The notes: generated by a model not told the origin, from the letters alone. 64,000 bases of DNA from Petrolisthes cinctipes (GCA_033782935.1 JAWQEG010000077.1:372001-436000); one strand, 5' to 3'; shown: positions 13,231 through 27,822, numbered from the stretch's first letter. Made by a program: numbers and translations.

Positions 13231-14610
13231 TTTTGGGTCTGTATTGTGAAAATACTCTAACAAGAAGTAGGCATGTACAGATCACTTCTGGGACACAAAA
13301 ATATCGAATTTTCGGGTGTTTTGAGACTGTAATTGAGATATAAACGGGTACAGAAGATGAACGCACATATCGACTTTGGGCACCTAAAATCTCGATTTTT
13401 TGCTTGTTTTGGGCCTATATTTTAAAAATATTCTGTTACTGAGTAGGCATGTACAGATCGCTTCTCTGACCCAAAAATATCGAATTTTCGGGTGTTTTAA
13501 GCCTGCATTTGAGATATACGGCTACTGAAGATGCATGCACATATCGAATTTTTGCACCAAAAATATCGATTTTGACCATATTTTGGGACTGCATTTCGAA
13601 AACATTCTAGCAAAGAGTAGGCATGTACAAGTCGCTTCTGGGACCCAAATATATCGAATTTTCGGGTGTCTTGAGTCTGAATTTTAGATATATACGAGTA
13701 CAGAAGATACATGCACATATCGACTTTGGGCACTCAAAATAACAATTTTCAGCATGTTTTGGGCATGTATTTTGAAAATACTCTTACACGAAGTAGGCAT
13801 GTACAGATATCTTTTGTGACACAATAATATCTAATTTTCGGGTGTTTTGAGCCTGAATTTGAGATATAAACGGGTACAGAAGATACATGCACATATCGAC
13901 TTTGGACACCTAAATTATCGATTTTTAGCATGTTTTGAGCCTATATTTTGAAAAGATTCTAGCACTGAGTAGGCATGTACATATCGCTTCTGGGACCCAA
14001 AAATATCGAATTGTCGGGTGTTTTGAGCCTGAATTTAGGATATAAACGGGTACAGAAGATGCATACACATATTGACTTTGGGCACCTCAAATATCGATTT
14101 TCAGCATGTTTTGGGCCTATATTTTGAAAAGATTCTAGCACTGAGTAGGCATGTACAGATCGCTTCTGGGACCCAAAAATATCGAATTTTCGGGTGTTTT
14201 GAGCCTGAATTTGAGATATAAACGGGTACTGAAGATGCATGCAGATATCAATTTTCGGCACCCAAAATATCGATTTTGAGCATGTTTTGGGTCTGTATTG
14301 TGAAAATACTCTAACAAGAAGTAGGCATGTACAGATCGCTTCTGGGACACAAAAATATCGAATTTTCGGGTGTTTTGAGACTGAAATTGAGATATAAACG
14401 GGTACAGAAGATGAATGCACATATCGACTTTGGGCACCAAAAATCTCGATTTTTAGCTTGTTTTGGGCCTATATTTTAAAAATATTCTATTACTGAGTAG
14501 GCATGTACAGGTCGCTTCTCTGACCCAAAAATATCGAATTTTCGGGTGTTTTGAGCCTGCATTTAAGATATAAACGGCTACTGAAGATGCATGCACATAT
14601 CGACTTTTTG
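13034..14610. repeat. 11/12-mer duplication in domain 2, left copy
   Basis: This segment matches 14968-16722. The offset is 1,934-1,936 bp in the first part (13081/15015, 13749/15685) and 2,112 bp in the last part (13959/16071, 14135/16247). The change is due to one extra monomer at about 15.92-16.09 kb in the right copy. Shared rare variants include gaccatattttgggactgcatttcg and gatatcttttgtgacac. Confidence 0.8.
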
Positions 14611-14967
14611 CACCAAAAATATCGATTTTGAGCATATTTTGGGTCTGTATCTTGAAAACATTCTAGCAAAGAGTAGGCATGTACAAGTCGCTTCTGGGAC
14701 CCAAAAATATCGAATTTTCGGGTGTCTTGAGTCTGAATTTGAGATATAAACGGGTACAGAAGATGCATGCACATATCGACTTTGGGTACCCAAAATATCG
14801 ATTTTCAGCATGTTTTGGGCATGTATTTTAAAAATACTCTAACACGAAGTAGGCATGTACAGATATCTTCTGTGACACAATAATATCTAATTTTCGGATG
14901 TTTTGAGCCTGAATTCGGGATATAAACAGGTACAGAAGATGCATGCACATATCGACTTTGGACACCT

Positions 14968-16722
14968 AAATTATCGATTTTTAGCATGTTTTGAGCCTAT
15001 ATTTTGAAAAGATTCTAGCACTGAGTAGGCATGTACAGATCGCTTCTGGAACCCAAAAATATTGAATTTTCGGGTGTTTTGAGCCTGAATTTGATATGTA
15101 AACAGGGAATGAAGATGCATGCACATATCGACTCTTTGCACCTAAAATATCGATGTTGAGCATGTTTTGGGTCTGTATTGTGAAAATACTCTAACAAGAA
15201 GTAGGCATGTACAGATCACTTCTGGGACACAAAAATATCGAATTTTCGGGTGTTTTGAGACTGTAATTGAGATATAAACGGGTACAGAAGATGAACGCTC
15301 ATATCGACTTTGGGCACCTAAAATCTCGATTTTTAGCTTGTTTTGGGCCTATATTTTAAAAATATTCTGTTACTGAGTAGGCATGTACACATCGCTTCTC
15401 TGACCCAAAAATATCGAATTTTCGGGTGTTTTAAGCCTGCATTTGAGATATAAACGGCTACTGAAGATGCATGCACATATCGACTTTTTGCACCAAAAAT
15501 ATCGATTTTGACCATATTTTGGGACTGCATTTCGAAAACATTCAAGCAAAGAGTAGGCATGTACAAGTCGCTTCTGGGACCCAAATATATCGAATTTTCG
15601 GGTGTCTTGAGTCTGAATTTTAGATATATACGGGTACAGAAGATACATGCACATATCGAATTTGGGCACCCAAAATATCAATTTTCAGCATGTTTTGGGC
15701 ATGTATTTTGAAAATACTCTTACACGAAGTAGGCATGTACAGATATCTTTTGTGACACAATAATATCTAATTTTCGGGTGTTTTGAGCCTGAATTTGAGA
15801 TATAAACGGGTACAGAAGATACATGCACATATCGACTTTGGACACCTAAATTATCGATTTTTAGCATGTTTTGAGCCTATATTTTGAAAAGATTCTAGCA
15901 CTGAGTAGGCATGTACAGATCGCTTCTGGGACCAAAAAATATTAAATTTTCCATCGTTTTGAGCCTGAATTTGAGATATAAACGGGTACTTATGATTCAT
16001 GCAGATATCAACTTTTGGCACCTACAATATCGATTTTTAGCATGTTTTGGGCCTATATTTTGAAAATACTCTAACACAGAGTAGGCATGTACATATCGCT
16101 TCTGGGACCCAAAAATATCGAATTGTCGGGTGTTTTGAGCCTGAATTTAGGATATAAACGGGTACAGAAGATGCATACACATATTGACTTTGGGCACCTC
16201 AAATATCGATTTTCAGCATGTTTTGGGCCTATATTTTGAAAAGATTCTAGCACTGAGTAGGCATGTACAGATCGCTTCTGGGACCCAAAAATATCGAATT
16301 TTCCGTCGTTTTGAGCCTGAATTTGAGATATAAACGGGTACTGAAGATGCATGCAGATATCAATTTTCGGCACCCAAAATATCGATTTTGAGCATGTTTT
16401 GGGTCTGTATTGTGAAAATACTCTAACAAGAAGTAGGCATGTACAGATCGCTTCTGGGACACAAAAATATCGAATTTTCGGGTGTTTTGAGACTGAAATT
16501 GAGATATAAACGGGTACAGAAGATGAATGCACATATCGACTTTTGGCACCAAAAATCTCGATTTTTAGCTTGTTTTGGGCCTGTATTTTAAAAATATTCT
16601 GTTACTGAGTAGGCATGTACAGATCGCTTTTCTGACCCAAAAATATTGAATTTTCGGGTGTTTTGAGCCTGCATTTGTGATATAAACGGCTACTGAAGAT
16701 GAATGCACATATCTACTATGTG
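14968..16722. repeat. 11/12-mer duplication in domain 2, right copy
   Basis: Counterpart of 13034-14610 with one additional monomer near 15.92-16.09 kb. That monomer carries ttttccatcg and gggtacttatgattc, and a related ttttccgtcg form occurs in the next-but-one monomer. Separately, the stretch 14580-15165 is copied at 22325-22912, offset about 7,747 bp (44 monomers). Confidence 0.75.
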
Positions 16723-16799
16723 GAGCTAAAATATCGATTTTCAGCATGTTTTGAGCATGTATTTTGAAAATACTCTAACACGGAGTAGGCATGTACAGA

Positions 16800-18480
16800 T
16801 CGCTTCTCGGACCCAAAAATATCTAATTTTCGTGTGTTTTGAGCCTGAATTTGGGATATAAACGGGTACAGAAGATACATACACATATTGACTTTGGGCA
16901 CCTCAAATATCGATTTTCAGCATGTTTTGGGCCTGTATTTTGAAAATACTCTAACACGGAATAGGCATGTACAGAATGCTTCTGGGGCCCAAAAACATCG
17001 AATTTTCGGGAATTTTGAGCCTGAATTTGAGATATAATCGGGTACAGAAGATGCATTCTAATATCCACTTTGGGCACCTAAAATATCGACTTTCATCATG
17101 TTTCGGGCCTTTTTTTTTAAAGTACTCTAACACGGAGTAGGCATCTAGAGATCGCTTCTGGGACCTAAAAATATTAAATTTTCGGGTGTTTTGAGCCTGA
17201 ATTTTAAATAAAAACGGGTACAGCATATGCATGCACATATCGACATTGGGCACCTAAAATATCGATTTTTAGCTTGTTTTGGGCCTATATTTTAAAAATA
17301 TTCTATCACTGAATAGGCATGTACAGATCGCTTCTGTGACCCAAAAATATCGAATTTTCGGGTGTTTTGAGCCTGAATTTGGGTTATAAACGGGTACAGA
17401 AGATGCATACACATATTGACTTTGGGCACCTCAAATATCGATTTTCAGCATGTTTTTGGCCTGAAATTCAAAAAGTACTCTAACACGGAGTAGGCATGTA
17501 CAGATCGCTTCGGGGACCCCAAAATATCGAATTTTCGGGTGTTTTGAGCCTGAATTTGAGATATAAACGGGTACAGAAGATGAATGCACATATCGACTAT
17601 GTGGAGCTAAAATATCGATTTTCAGCATGTTTTGAGCATGTATTTTGAAAATACTCTAACACGGAGTAGGCATGTACAGATCGCTTCTGTCACCCAAAAA
17701 TCTCGAATTTTCGGGTGTTTTGTGCTTGAATTTGAGATATAAACGGGTACAGAAGATGCATGCACTTATCGACTATGGTCAGCTAAAATATCGATTTTCA
17801 GCATGTTTTGGGCATGTATTTTGAAAATACTCTAACACGGAGTAGGCATACACAGATCGCTTCTGGGACCCAAAAATATCGAATATTCGGGTGTTTTGAG
17901 CTTGAATTTGAGATATAAACGGGTACAGAACATGCATGCACTTATTGACTTGGGACACCTAAAATATCGATTTTTAGCATGTTTTGAGCCTATAGTTTGA
18001 AAACATTCTAGGACTGAGTAGGCATGTACAGATCGCTTCTGGAACCCAAAAATATTGAATTTTCGGGTGTTTTGAGCCTGAATTTGATATGTAAACAGGT
18101 AATGAAGATGGATAATCATATCGACTCTTTGCACCTAAAATATCGATTTTGAGCATGTTTTGGGTCTGTATTGTGAAAATACTCTAACAAGAAGTAGGCA
18201 TGTACAGATTGCTTCTGGGACACAAAAATAACGAATTTTTGGGTGTTTTGAGCCTGAATTTGAGATATAAACGAGTACAGAAGATGAATGCACATATCGA
18301 CTTTGGGCACCTAAAATATCGATTTTTAGCTTGTTTTGGGCCTATATTTAAAAAATATTCTATTACTGAGTAGGTATGTACAGGTCGCTTCTCTGACCCA
18401 AAAATATTGAATTTTCGGGTGTTTTGAGCCTGCATTTGTGATATAAACGGCTACTGAAGATGAATGCACATATCGACTAT
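16800..18480. repeat. Domain 2 higher-order unit, copy b
   Basis: Same monomer order as copy a, with the poly-T/TCTAGA monomer at 17080. Copy c follows after 1,761 bp, ten monomers plus one base. The extra base is present in each period of this family. The copy includes a monomer near 18.02-18.2 kb that copy c lacks. Confidence 0.8.
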
Positions 18481-18559
18481 GTGGAGCTAAAATATCGATT
18501 TTCAGCATGTTTTGAGCATGTATTTTGAAAATACTCTAACACGGAGTAGGCATGTACAG

Positions 18560-20020
18560 ATCGCTTCTCGGACCCAAAAATATCTAATTTTCGTGTGTTT
18601 TGAGCCTGAATTTGGGATATAAACGGGTACAGAAGATACATACACATATTGACTTTGGGCACCTCAAATATCGATTTTGAGCATGTTTTGGGCCTGTATC
18701 TTGAAAATACTCTAACACGGAATAGGCATGTAAAGATTGCTTCTGGGGCCCAAAAACATCGAATTTTCGGGAATTTTGAGCCTGAATTTGAGATATAATC
18801 GGGTACAGAAGATGCATTCTAATATCCACTTTGGGCACCTAAAATATCGACTTTCATCATGTTTCGGGCCTTTTTTTTTAAAGTACTCTAACACGGAGTA
18901 GGCATCTAGAGATCGCTTCTGGGACCTAAAAATATTAAATTTTCGGGTGTTTTGAGCCTGAATTTTAAATAAAAACGGGTACAGCATATGCATGCACATA
19001 TCGACATTGGGCACCTAAAATATCGATTTTTAGCTTGTTTTGGGCCTATATTTTAAAAATATTCTATCACTGAATAGGCATGTACAGATCGCTTCTGTGA
19101 CCCAAAAATATCGAATTTTCGGGTGTTTTGAGCCTGAATTTGGGTTATAAACGGGTACAGAAGATGCATAAACATATTGACTTTGGGCACCTCAAATATC
19201 GATTTTCAGCATGTTTTTGGCCTGAAATTCAAAAAGTACTCTAACACGGAGTAGGCATGTACAGATCGCTTCGGGGACCCAAAAATATCGAATTTTCGGG
19301 TGTTTTGAGCCTGAATTTGAGATATAAACGGGTACAGAAGATGAATGCACATATCGACTATGTGGAGCTAAAATATCGATTTTCAGCATGTTTTGAGCAT
19401 GTATTTTGAAAATACTCTAACACGGAGTAGGCATGTACAGATCGCTTCTGTCACCCAAAAATCTCGAATTTTCGGGTGTTTTGTGCTTGAATTTGAGATA
19501 TAAACGGGTACAGAAGATGCATGCACTTATCGACTATGGTCAGCTAAAATATCGATTTTCAGCATGTTTTGGGCATGTATTTTGAAAATACTCTAACACG
19601 GAGTAGGCATACACAGATCGCTTCTGGGACCCAAAAATATCGAATATTCGGGTGTTTTGAGCTTGAATTTGAGATATAAACGGGTACAGAACATGCATGC
19701 ACTTATTGACTTGGGACACCTAAAATATCGATTTTTAGCATGTTTTGAGCCTATAGTTTGAAAACATTCTAGGACTGAGTAGGCATGTACAGATTGCTTC
19801 TGGGACACAAAAATAACGAATTTTTGGGTGTTTTGAGCCTGAATTTGAGATATAAACGAGTACAGAAGATGAATGCACATATCGACTTTGGGCACCTAAA
19901 ATATCGATTTTTAGCTTGTTTTGGGCCTATATTTAAAAAATATTCTATTACTGAGTAGGCATGTACAGGTCGCTTCTCTGACCCAAAAATATCGAATTTT
20001 CGTGTGTTTTGAGCCTGCAT
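18560..20020. repeat. Domain 2 higher-order unit, copy c
   Basis: Diagnostic monomer at 18841. Near 19.78 kb one monomer is missing relative to copies b and d. The text passes directly from the aggactgagtaggcatg half to the gattgcttctgggacac half, which in copy b are a monomer apart. The offset to copy b falls from 1,761 to 1,585 bp across this point, a clean one-unit deletion. Confidence 0.8.
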
Positions 20021-20669
20021 TTGAGATATAAACGGCTACTGAAGATGCATGCACATATCGACTTTTTGCACCAAAAATATCGATTTTGAGCATATTTTGG
20101 GTCTGTATCTTGAAAACATTCTAGTAAAGAGTAGGCATGTACAAGTAGCTTCTGGGACCCAAAAATATCGAATTTTCGGGTGTCTTGAGTCTGAATTTGA
20201 GATATAAACGGGTACAGAAGATGCATGCACATATCGACTTTGGGCACCCAAAATATCGATTTTGAGCATGTTTTGGGTCTGTATTGTGAAAATACTCTAA
20301 CAAGAAGTAGGCATGTACAGATCGCTTCTGGGACACAAAAATATCGAATTTTCGGGTGTTTTGAGACTGAAATTGAGATATAAACGGGTACAGAAGATGA
20401 ATGCACATATCGACTTTGGGCACCAAAAATCTCGATTTTTAGCTTGTTTTGGGCCTATATTTTAAAAATATTCTGTTACTGAGTAGGCATGTACAGATCG
20501 CTTTTCTGACCCAAAAATATTGAATTTTCGGGTGTTTTGAGCCTGCATTTGTGATATAAACGGCTACTGAAGATGAATGCACATATCGACTATGTGGAGC
20601 TAAAATATAGATTTTCAGCATGTTTTGAGCATGTATTTTGAAAATACTCTAACACGGAGTAGGCATGTA

Positions 20670-22310
20670 CAGATCGCTTCTCGGACCCAAAAATCTCGAA
20701 TTTTCGGGTGTTTTGAGCCTGAATTTGGGATATAAACGGGTACAGAAGATACATACACATATTGACTTTGGGCACCTCAAATATCGATTTTCAGCATGTT
20801 TTGGGCCTGTATTTTGAAAATACTCTAACACGGAATAGGCATGTACAGATTGCTTCTGGGGCCCAAAAACATCGAATTTTCGGGAATTTTGAGCCTGAAT
20901 TTGAAATATAATCGGGTACAGAAGATGCATTCTAATATCCATTTTGGGCACCTAAAATATCGACTTTCATCATGTTTCGGGCCTTTTTTTTTAAAGTACT
21001 CTAACACGGAGTAGGCATCTAGAGATCGCTTCTGGGACCTAAAAATATTAAATTTTCGGGTGTTTTGAGCCTGAATTTTAAATAAAAACGGGTACAGCAT
21101 ATGCATGCACATATCGACATTGGGCACCTAAAATATCGATTTTTAGCTTGTTTTGGGCCTATATTTTAAAAATATTCTATCACTGAATAGGCATGTACAG
21201 ATCACTTCTGTGACCCAAAAATATCGAATTTTCGGGTGTTTTGAGCCTGAATTTGGGTTATAAACGGGTACAGAAGATGCATACACATATTGACTTTGGG
21301 CACCTCAAATATCGATTTTCAGCATGTTTTTGGCCTGAAATTCAAAAAGTACTCTAACACGGAGTAGGCATGTACAGATCGCTTCGGGGACCCAAAAATA
21401 TCGAATTTTCGGGTGTTTTGAGCCTGAATTTGAGATATAAACGGGTACAGAAGATGAATGCACATATCGACTATGTGGAGCTAAAATATCGATTTTCAGC
21501 ATGTTTTGAGCATGTATTTTGAAAATACTCTAACACGGAGTAGGCATGTACAGATCGCTTCTGTCACCCAAAAATCTCGAATTTTCGGGTGTTTTGTGCT
21601 TGAATTTGAGATATAAACGGGTACAGAAGATGCATGCACTTATCGACTATGGTCAGCTAAAATATCGATTTTCAGCATGTTTTGGGCATGTATTTTGAAA
21701 ATACTCTAACACGGAGTAGGCATACACAGATCGCTTCTGGGACCCAAAAATATCGAATATTCGGGTGTTTTGAGCTTGAATTTGAGATATAAACGGGTAC
21801 AGAACATGCATGCACTTATTGACTTGGGACACCTAAAATATCGATTTTTAGCATGTTTTGAGCCTATAGTTTGAAAACAATCTAGGACTGAGTAGGCATG
21901 TACAGATCGCTTCTGGAACCCAAAAATATTGAATTTTCGGGTGTTTTGAGCCTAAATTTGATATGTAAACAGGTAATGAAGATGGATAATCATATCGACT
22001 CTTTGCACCTAAAATATCGATTTTGAGCATGTTTTGGGTCTGTATTGTGAAAATACTCTAACAAGAAGTAGGCATGTACAGATCGCTTCTGGGACACAAA
22101 AATAACGAATTTTCGGGTGTTTTGAGCCTGAATTTGAGATATAAACGAGTACAGAAGATGAATGCACATATCGACTTTGGGCACCTAAAATATCGATTTT
22201 TAGCTTGTTTTGGGCCTATATTTAAAAAATATTCTATTACTGAGTAGGCATGTACAGGTCGCTTCTCTGACCCAAAAATATCGAATTTTCGTGTGTTTTG
22301 AGCCTGCATT
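20670..22310. repeat. Domain 2 higher-order unit, copy d
   Basis: Diagnostic monomer at 20954, 2,113 bp (twelve monomers plus one base) after that of copy c. It keeps the monomer missing from copy c, so the later offset to copy c becomes 2,289 bp (thirteen monomers plus one). The following stretch 22200-22550 matches 19911-20260 at that offset. Confidence 0.8.
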
Positions 22311-22324
22311 TGAGATATAAACGG

Positions 22325-22912
22325 CTACTGAAGATGCATGCACATATCGACTTTTTGCACCAAAAATATCGATTTTGAGCATATTTTGGGTCTGTATCTT
22401 GAAAACATTCTAGTAAAGAGTAGGCATGTACAAGTCGCTTCTGGGACCCAAAAATATCGAATTTTCGGGTGTCTTGAGTCTGAATTTGAGATATAAACGG
22501 GTATAGAAGATGCATGCACATATCGACTTTGGGCACCCAAAATATCGATTTTCAGCATGTTTTGGGCATGTATTTTAAAAATACTCTAACACGAAGTAGG
22601 CATGTACAGATGTCTTCTGTGACACAATAATATCTAATTTTCGGATGTTTTGAGCCTGAATTCGGGATATAAACGGGTACAGAAGATGCATGCACATATC
22701 GACTTTGGACACCTAAATTATCGATTTTTAGCATGTTTTGAGCCTATATTTTGAAAAGATTCTAGCACTGAGTAGGCATGTACAGATCGCTTCTGGAACC
22801 CAAAAATATTGAATTTTCGGGTGTTTTGAGCCTGAATTTGATATGTAAACAGGTAATGAAGATGCATGCACATATCGACTCTTTGCACCTAAAATATCGA
22901 TTTTGACCATAT
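22325..22912. repeat. Copy of 14580-15165, 44 monomers away
   Basis: Several consecutive monomers repeat the order and private variants of 14580-15165, including gacacaataatatctaattttcgg-type halves, gaattcggg and taaattatcg. The offset is about 7,747 bp. It joins the end of higher-order copy d to sequence like the 11/12-mer block, so the two families have exchanged segments. Confidence 0.7.
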
Positions 22913-24297
22913 TTTGGGACTGTATCTTGAAAACATTCTAGCAAAGAGTAGGCATGTACAAGTCGCTTCTAGGACCCAAAAATATCGAATTTTCGGGTGT
23001 CTTGAGTCTGAATTTTAGATATTTACGGGTACAGAAGATGCATGCACATATCGACTTTGGGCACCCAAAATATCGATTTTCAGCATGTTTTGGGCCAATA
23101 TTTTGAAAATACTCTAACACAGAGTAGGCATGTACAGATCGCTTCTGGAACCCAAAAATATCTAACTTTCGGGTGTTTTGAGCCTGAATTTAGGATATAA
23201 ACGGGTATAGAAGATGCATACACATATTGACTTTGGGCACCTCAAACATCGATTTTCAGCATGTTTTAGGTCTGAATTTGGAAATACTATAACACGGAAT
23301 AGGCATGTACAGATTGCTTCTGGGGCCCAAAAATATCGAATCTACGGGAATTTCGAGCCTGAATTTGAGATATAATCGGGTACAGAAGATGCATGCTCAT
23401 ATCCACTTTGGGCACCTAAAATATCGATTTTCAGCATGTTTTGGGCCTGTATTTTAAAAGTACTCTAACACAGAGTAGGCATGTACAGATCGCTTCTGGT
23501 ACCCAAAAATATCGAATTTTCGGTTGTTTTGAGCCTGAATTTAAGATATAAACGGGTAGAGAAGATGTATGCACATATCGACTATGTGGAGCTAAAATAT
23601 CGATTTTCAGCATGTTTTGGGCATTTATTTTGAAAATACTCTAACACGAAGTATGCATGTACAGATATCTTCTGTGACACAAAAATATCGAATTTTCGGG
23701 TGTTTTGAGCCTGAATTAGATATATAAACGGGTACAGAAGATGCATGCACATATCGACTTTGGACACCTAAATAATCGATTTTTAGCATGTTTTAAACCT
23801 ATATTTTGAAAACATTCTGGCACTGAGTAGGCATGTACAGATCGCTTATGTGACTTAAAAATATCGAATTTTCGGTTGTCTTGAGCCTGAATTTGGGATA
23901 TAAACGGGTACAGAAGATGCATACACATATGGACTTTGTGCACCTCAAATATAGATTTTCAGCATGTTTTGGGCCTGTATTTTGAAAATATTCTAACACG
24001 GAATAGGCATGTACAGATTGCTGCTGGGACCCAAAAATATCGAATTTTCGGATATTTTGAGCCTGAATTTGAGATATAATCGGGTACAGAAGATGCATGC
24101 TCATATCCGCTTTGGGCACCTAAGATATCGATTTTCAGCATGTTTTGGGCCTGAATTTTGAAAGTACTCTAACACGGAGTAGGCATGTACAGATCGCTTC
24201 TGGGACCCCAAAATATCGAATTTTCGGGTGTTTTGAGCCTGAATTTGAGATATAAACGGGTACAGAAGATGCATGCACATATCGACATTGGGCACCT
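22913..24297. repeat. Diverged satellite, middle of domain 2
   Basis: About eight monomers without a local higher-order period. Variants such as tggggcccaaaaa and gatataatcggg link it to the higher-order family on its left and to the 5,635-bp duplication on its right. No other sequence type is present. Confidence 0.65.
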
Positions 24298-25815
24298 ATA
24301 ATATCGATTTTTAGCTTGATTTGGGCCTATATTTTAAAAATATTCTATCACTGAATAGGCATGTACAGATCGCTTCTCTGACCCAAAAATATCGAATTTT
24401 CGGGTGTTTCGAGCCTGAATTTGGGATATAAACGGGTACAGAAGATGCATACACATATTGACTTTGGGCACCTCAAATATCGATTTTCAGCATGTTTTGG
24501 GCCTGTATTTTGAAAATACTCTAACACGGAATAGGCATGTACGGATTGCTTCAGGGGCCCCAAATCATCGAATTTTCGGGAATTTTGAGCATGAATTTGA
24601 GATATAATCGGGTACATAAGATGCATGCTAATATCCGCTTTGGGCACCTAAGATATCGATTTTCAGCATGTTTTGGGCATGTATTTTGAAAGTACTCTAA
24701 CACGGAGTAGGCATGTACAGATATCTTCTGGGACCCAAAAATATCGAATTTTCGGTTGTTTTGAGCCTGAATTTGAGATATAAACGGGTACAGAAGATGC
24801 ATGCACATATCGACTATGTGGAGCTAAAATATCGATTTTCAGCATGTTTTATTGCCTGTATTTTGAAAGTACTCTAACACGGAGTAGGCATGTACAGATA
24901 TCTTCTGGGACCCAAAAATATCGAATTTTCGGTTGTTTTGAGCCTGAATTTGAGATATAAACGGGTACAGAAGATGCATGCACATATCGACTTTGGGCAC
25001 TTAAACTATCGATTTTCAGCATGTTTTATTGCCTGTATTTTGAAAGTACTCTAACACGGAGTAGGCTTGTACAGGCCGCTTCTGGGACCCAAAAATATTA
25101 AATTTTCGGGTGTTTTGAGCCTGAATTTGAGATATAAACGGGTACAGCATATGCATGCACATATCGACATTGGGCACCTATAATATCGATTTTTAGCTTG
25201 TTTTGGGCCTATATTTTGAAAATATTCTTTTACTGAGTAGGCATGTACAGATAGCTTCTGTGACCCAAAAATATCGAATTTTCGGGTGTTTTGATCGAGA
25301 ATTTGGGATATAAACGGGTACAAAAGATGTATGCACATATCGACTTTGGACACGTAAAATATCGATTGTTAGCATATTTTAAGCCTATATTTTGAAAACA
25401 TTCTAGCACTAAGTAAACATGTACAGATCGCTTCGGTTACCCAAAAATATTGAATTTTTTGGGTGTTTTGAGCCTGCATTTGAGATATAAACAGGTACTG
25501 AAGATGCATGCACATATCGACTATGTGGAGCTAAAATATCGAATTTTAGCATGTTTTAAGCCTATATTTTAAAAACATTTTAGCACTGAGTAGACATGTA
25601 CAGATCGCTTCTGGGACCCAAAAATATCGAATTTTTGGGTGCTTTGTGCCTGAATTTGGGATATAAAAGGGTACAGAACATGCATCACATATCGACTTTG
25701 GGCACCTAAAATATCGATTTTCAGCTTGTTTTGGGCCTGTATATTGAAAGTACTCTAACACGGAGTAGGCATGTACAGATCGCGTCTGGGACCCAAAAAT
25801 ATCGAATTTTCGGGT
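24298..25815. repeat. 5,635-bp-spaced duplication, left copy
   Basis: Monomer order matches 29933-31450 at a constant offset of 5,635 bp (32 monomers plus three bases). Anchors are 24298/29933, 25003/30638 and 25193/30828. It includes the rare attgcctgtattttgaaagtactc halves. Similarity ends near 25815, where the left copy has gatatgtaaacagg and the right has gatataaacggg. Confidence 0.85.
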
Positions 25816-26411
25816 GTTTTGAGCCTGAATTTGATATGTAAACAGGTAATGAAGATGCATGCACATATCGACTCTTTGCACCAAAAATATCGATTTTGAG
25901 CATGTTTTTGGCCTGTATTTTGAAAATATTCTATTACTGAGTAGGCATGTACAGATCGCTTCTGGGACCCAAAAATATAGAATTTTCGGGTGTTTTGAGC
26001 CTGAATTTGGGATATAAACGGGTACAAAAGATGTATGCACATATCGACTTTGGACATGTAAAATAACGATTTTTAGCATGTTTCAAGCCTATATTTTGAA
26101 AATACTCTAACACGGTGTAGGCATGCACAGATCGCTTCTGGGACCTAAAAATATCGAATTCTCGGGTGTTTTGAGCCTGAATTTGAGATATAAACGGGAA
26201 CAGAAGATGCATGCACATATCGACTTTTTGCACCTACAATATCGATTTTCAGCATGTTTTGGGCCTGAATTTTGAAAGTACTGTAACACGGAGTAGGCAT
26301 GTACAGATCGCTTCTGGGACCCAAAAATATCGAATTTTCGGTTGTTTTGAGCCTGAATTTGAGATATAAACGGGTACAGAAGATGCATGCACATATCGAC
26401 TTTGGGCACTT
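25003..26411. repeat. 8-mer higher-order repeat, copy 1 (1,409 bp)
   Basis: Directly followed by a near-identical copy at 26412. Only a few differences are seen, such as aacacgg versus aagacgg, caggccgc versus cagaccgc, and gttttaagcc versus gttttgagcc. A private 2-bp deletion near 25683 turns gcatgcacat into gcatcacat. The high identity marks a recent tandem duplication. Confidence 0.9.
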
Positions 26412-27745
26412 AAACTATCGATTTTCAGCATGTTTTATTGCCTGTATTTTGAAAGTACTCTAAGACGGAGTAGGCTTGTACAGACCGCTTCTGGGACCCA
26501 AAAATATTAAATTTTCGGGTGTTTTGAGCCTGAATTTGAGATATAAACGGGTACAGCATATGCATGCACATATCGACATTGGGCACCTATAATATCGATT
26601 TTTAGCTTGTTTTGGGCCTATATTTTGAAAATATTCTTTTACTGAGTAGGCATGTACAGATAGCTTCTGTGACCCAAAAATATCGAATTTTCGGGTGTTT
26701 TGATCGAGAATTTGGGATATAAACGGGTACAAAAGATGTATGCACATATCGACTTTGGACACGTAAAATATCGATTGTTAGCATATTTTAAGCCTATATT
26801 TTGAAAACATTCTAGCACTAAGTAAACATGTACAGATCGCTTCGGTTACCCAAAAATATTGAATTTTTTGGGTGTTTTGAGCCTGCATTTGAGATATAAA
26901 CAGGTACTGAAGATGCATGCACATATCGACTATGTGGAGCTAAAATATCGAATTTTAGCATGTTTTGAGCCTATATTTTAAAAACATTTTAGCACTGAGT
27001 AGACATGTACAGATCGCTTCTGGGACCCAAAAATATCGAATTTTTGGGTGCTTTGTGCCTGAATTTGGGATATAAAAGGGTACAGAACATGCATGCACAT
27101 ATCGACTTTGGGCACCTAAAATATCGATTTTCAGCTTGTTTTGGGCCTGTATATTGAAAGTACTCTAACACGGAGTAGGCATGTACAGATCGCGTCTGGG
27201 ACCCAAAAATATCGAATTTTCGGGTGTTTTGAGCCTGAATTTGATATGTAAACAGGTAATGAAGATGCATGCACATATCGACTCTTTGCACCAAAAATAT
27301 CGATTTTGAGCATGTTTTTGGCCTGTATTTTGAAAATATTCTATTACTGAGTAGGCATGTACAGATCGCTTCTGGGACCCAAAAATATAGAATTTTCGGG
27401 TGTTTTGAGCCTGAATTTGGGATATAAACGGGTACAAAAGATGTAAGCACATATCGACTTTGGACATGTAAAATAACGATTTTTAGCATGTTTCAAGCCT
27501 ATATTTTGAAAATACTCTAACACGGAGTAGGCATGCACAGATCGCTTCTGGGACCTAAAAATATCGAATTCTCGGGTGTTATGAGCCTGAATTTGAGATA
27601 TAAACGGGAACAGAAGATGCATGCACATATCGACTTTTTGCACCTACAATATCGATTTTCAGCATGTTTTGGGCCTGAATTTTGAAAGTACTGTAACACG
27701 GAGTAGGCATGTACAGATCGCTTCTGGGACCCCAAAATATCGAAT
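26412..27745. repeat. 8-mer higher-order repeat, copy 2
   Basis: Tandem copy of 25003-26411, offset 1,409-1,411 bp. The change of one to two bases within the unit matches the 2-bp deletion in copy 1. Identity continues to about 27.73 kb, where the last half monomer switches to a gggtattttgagcc type with gatataatcggg. Confidence 0.9.
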
Positions 27746-27822
27746 TTTCGGGTATTTTGAGCCTGAATTTGAGATATAATCGGGTACAGAAAATGCATGC
27801 TGATATCCACTTTGGGCACCTT

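Noticed and set aside
25003..27745. Assembly duplication artefact as the sole explanation for the 8-mer pair
   Set aside because: The copies differ at several sites and by a 2-bp deletion, and a third partial copy lies at 30638. A real duplication is more likely, though copy number should be verified with long reads.
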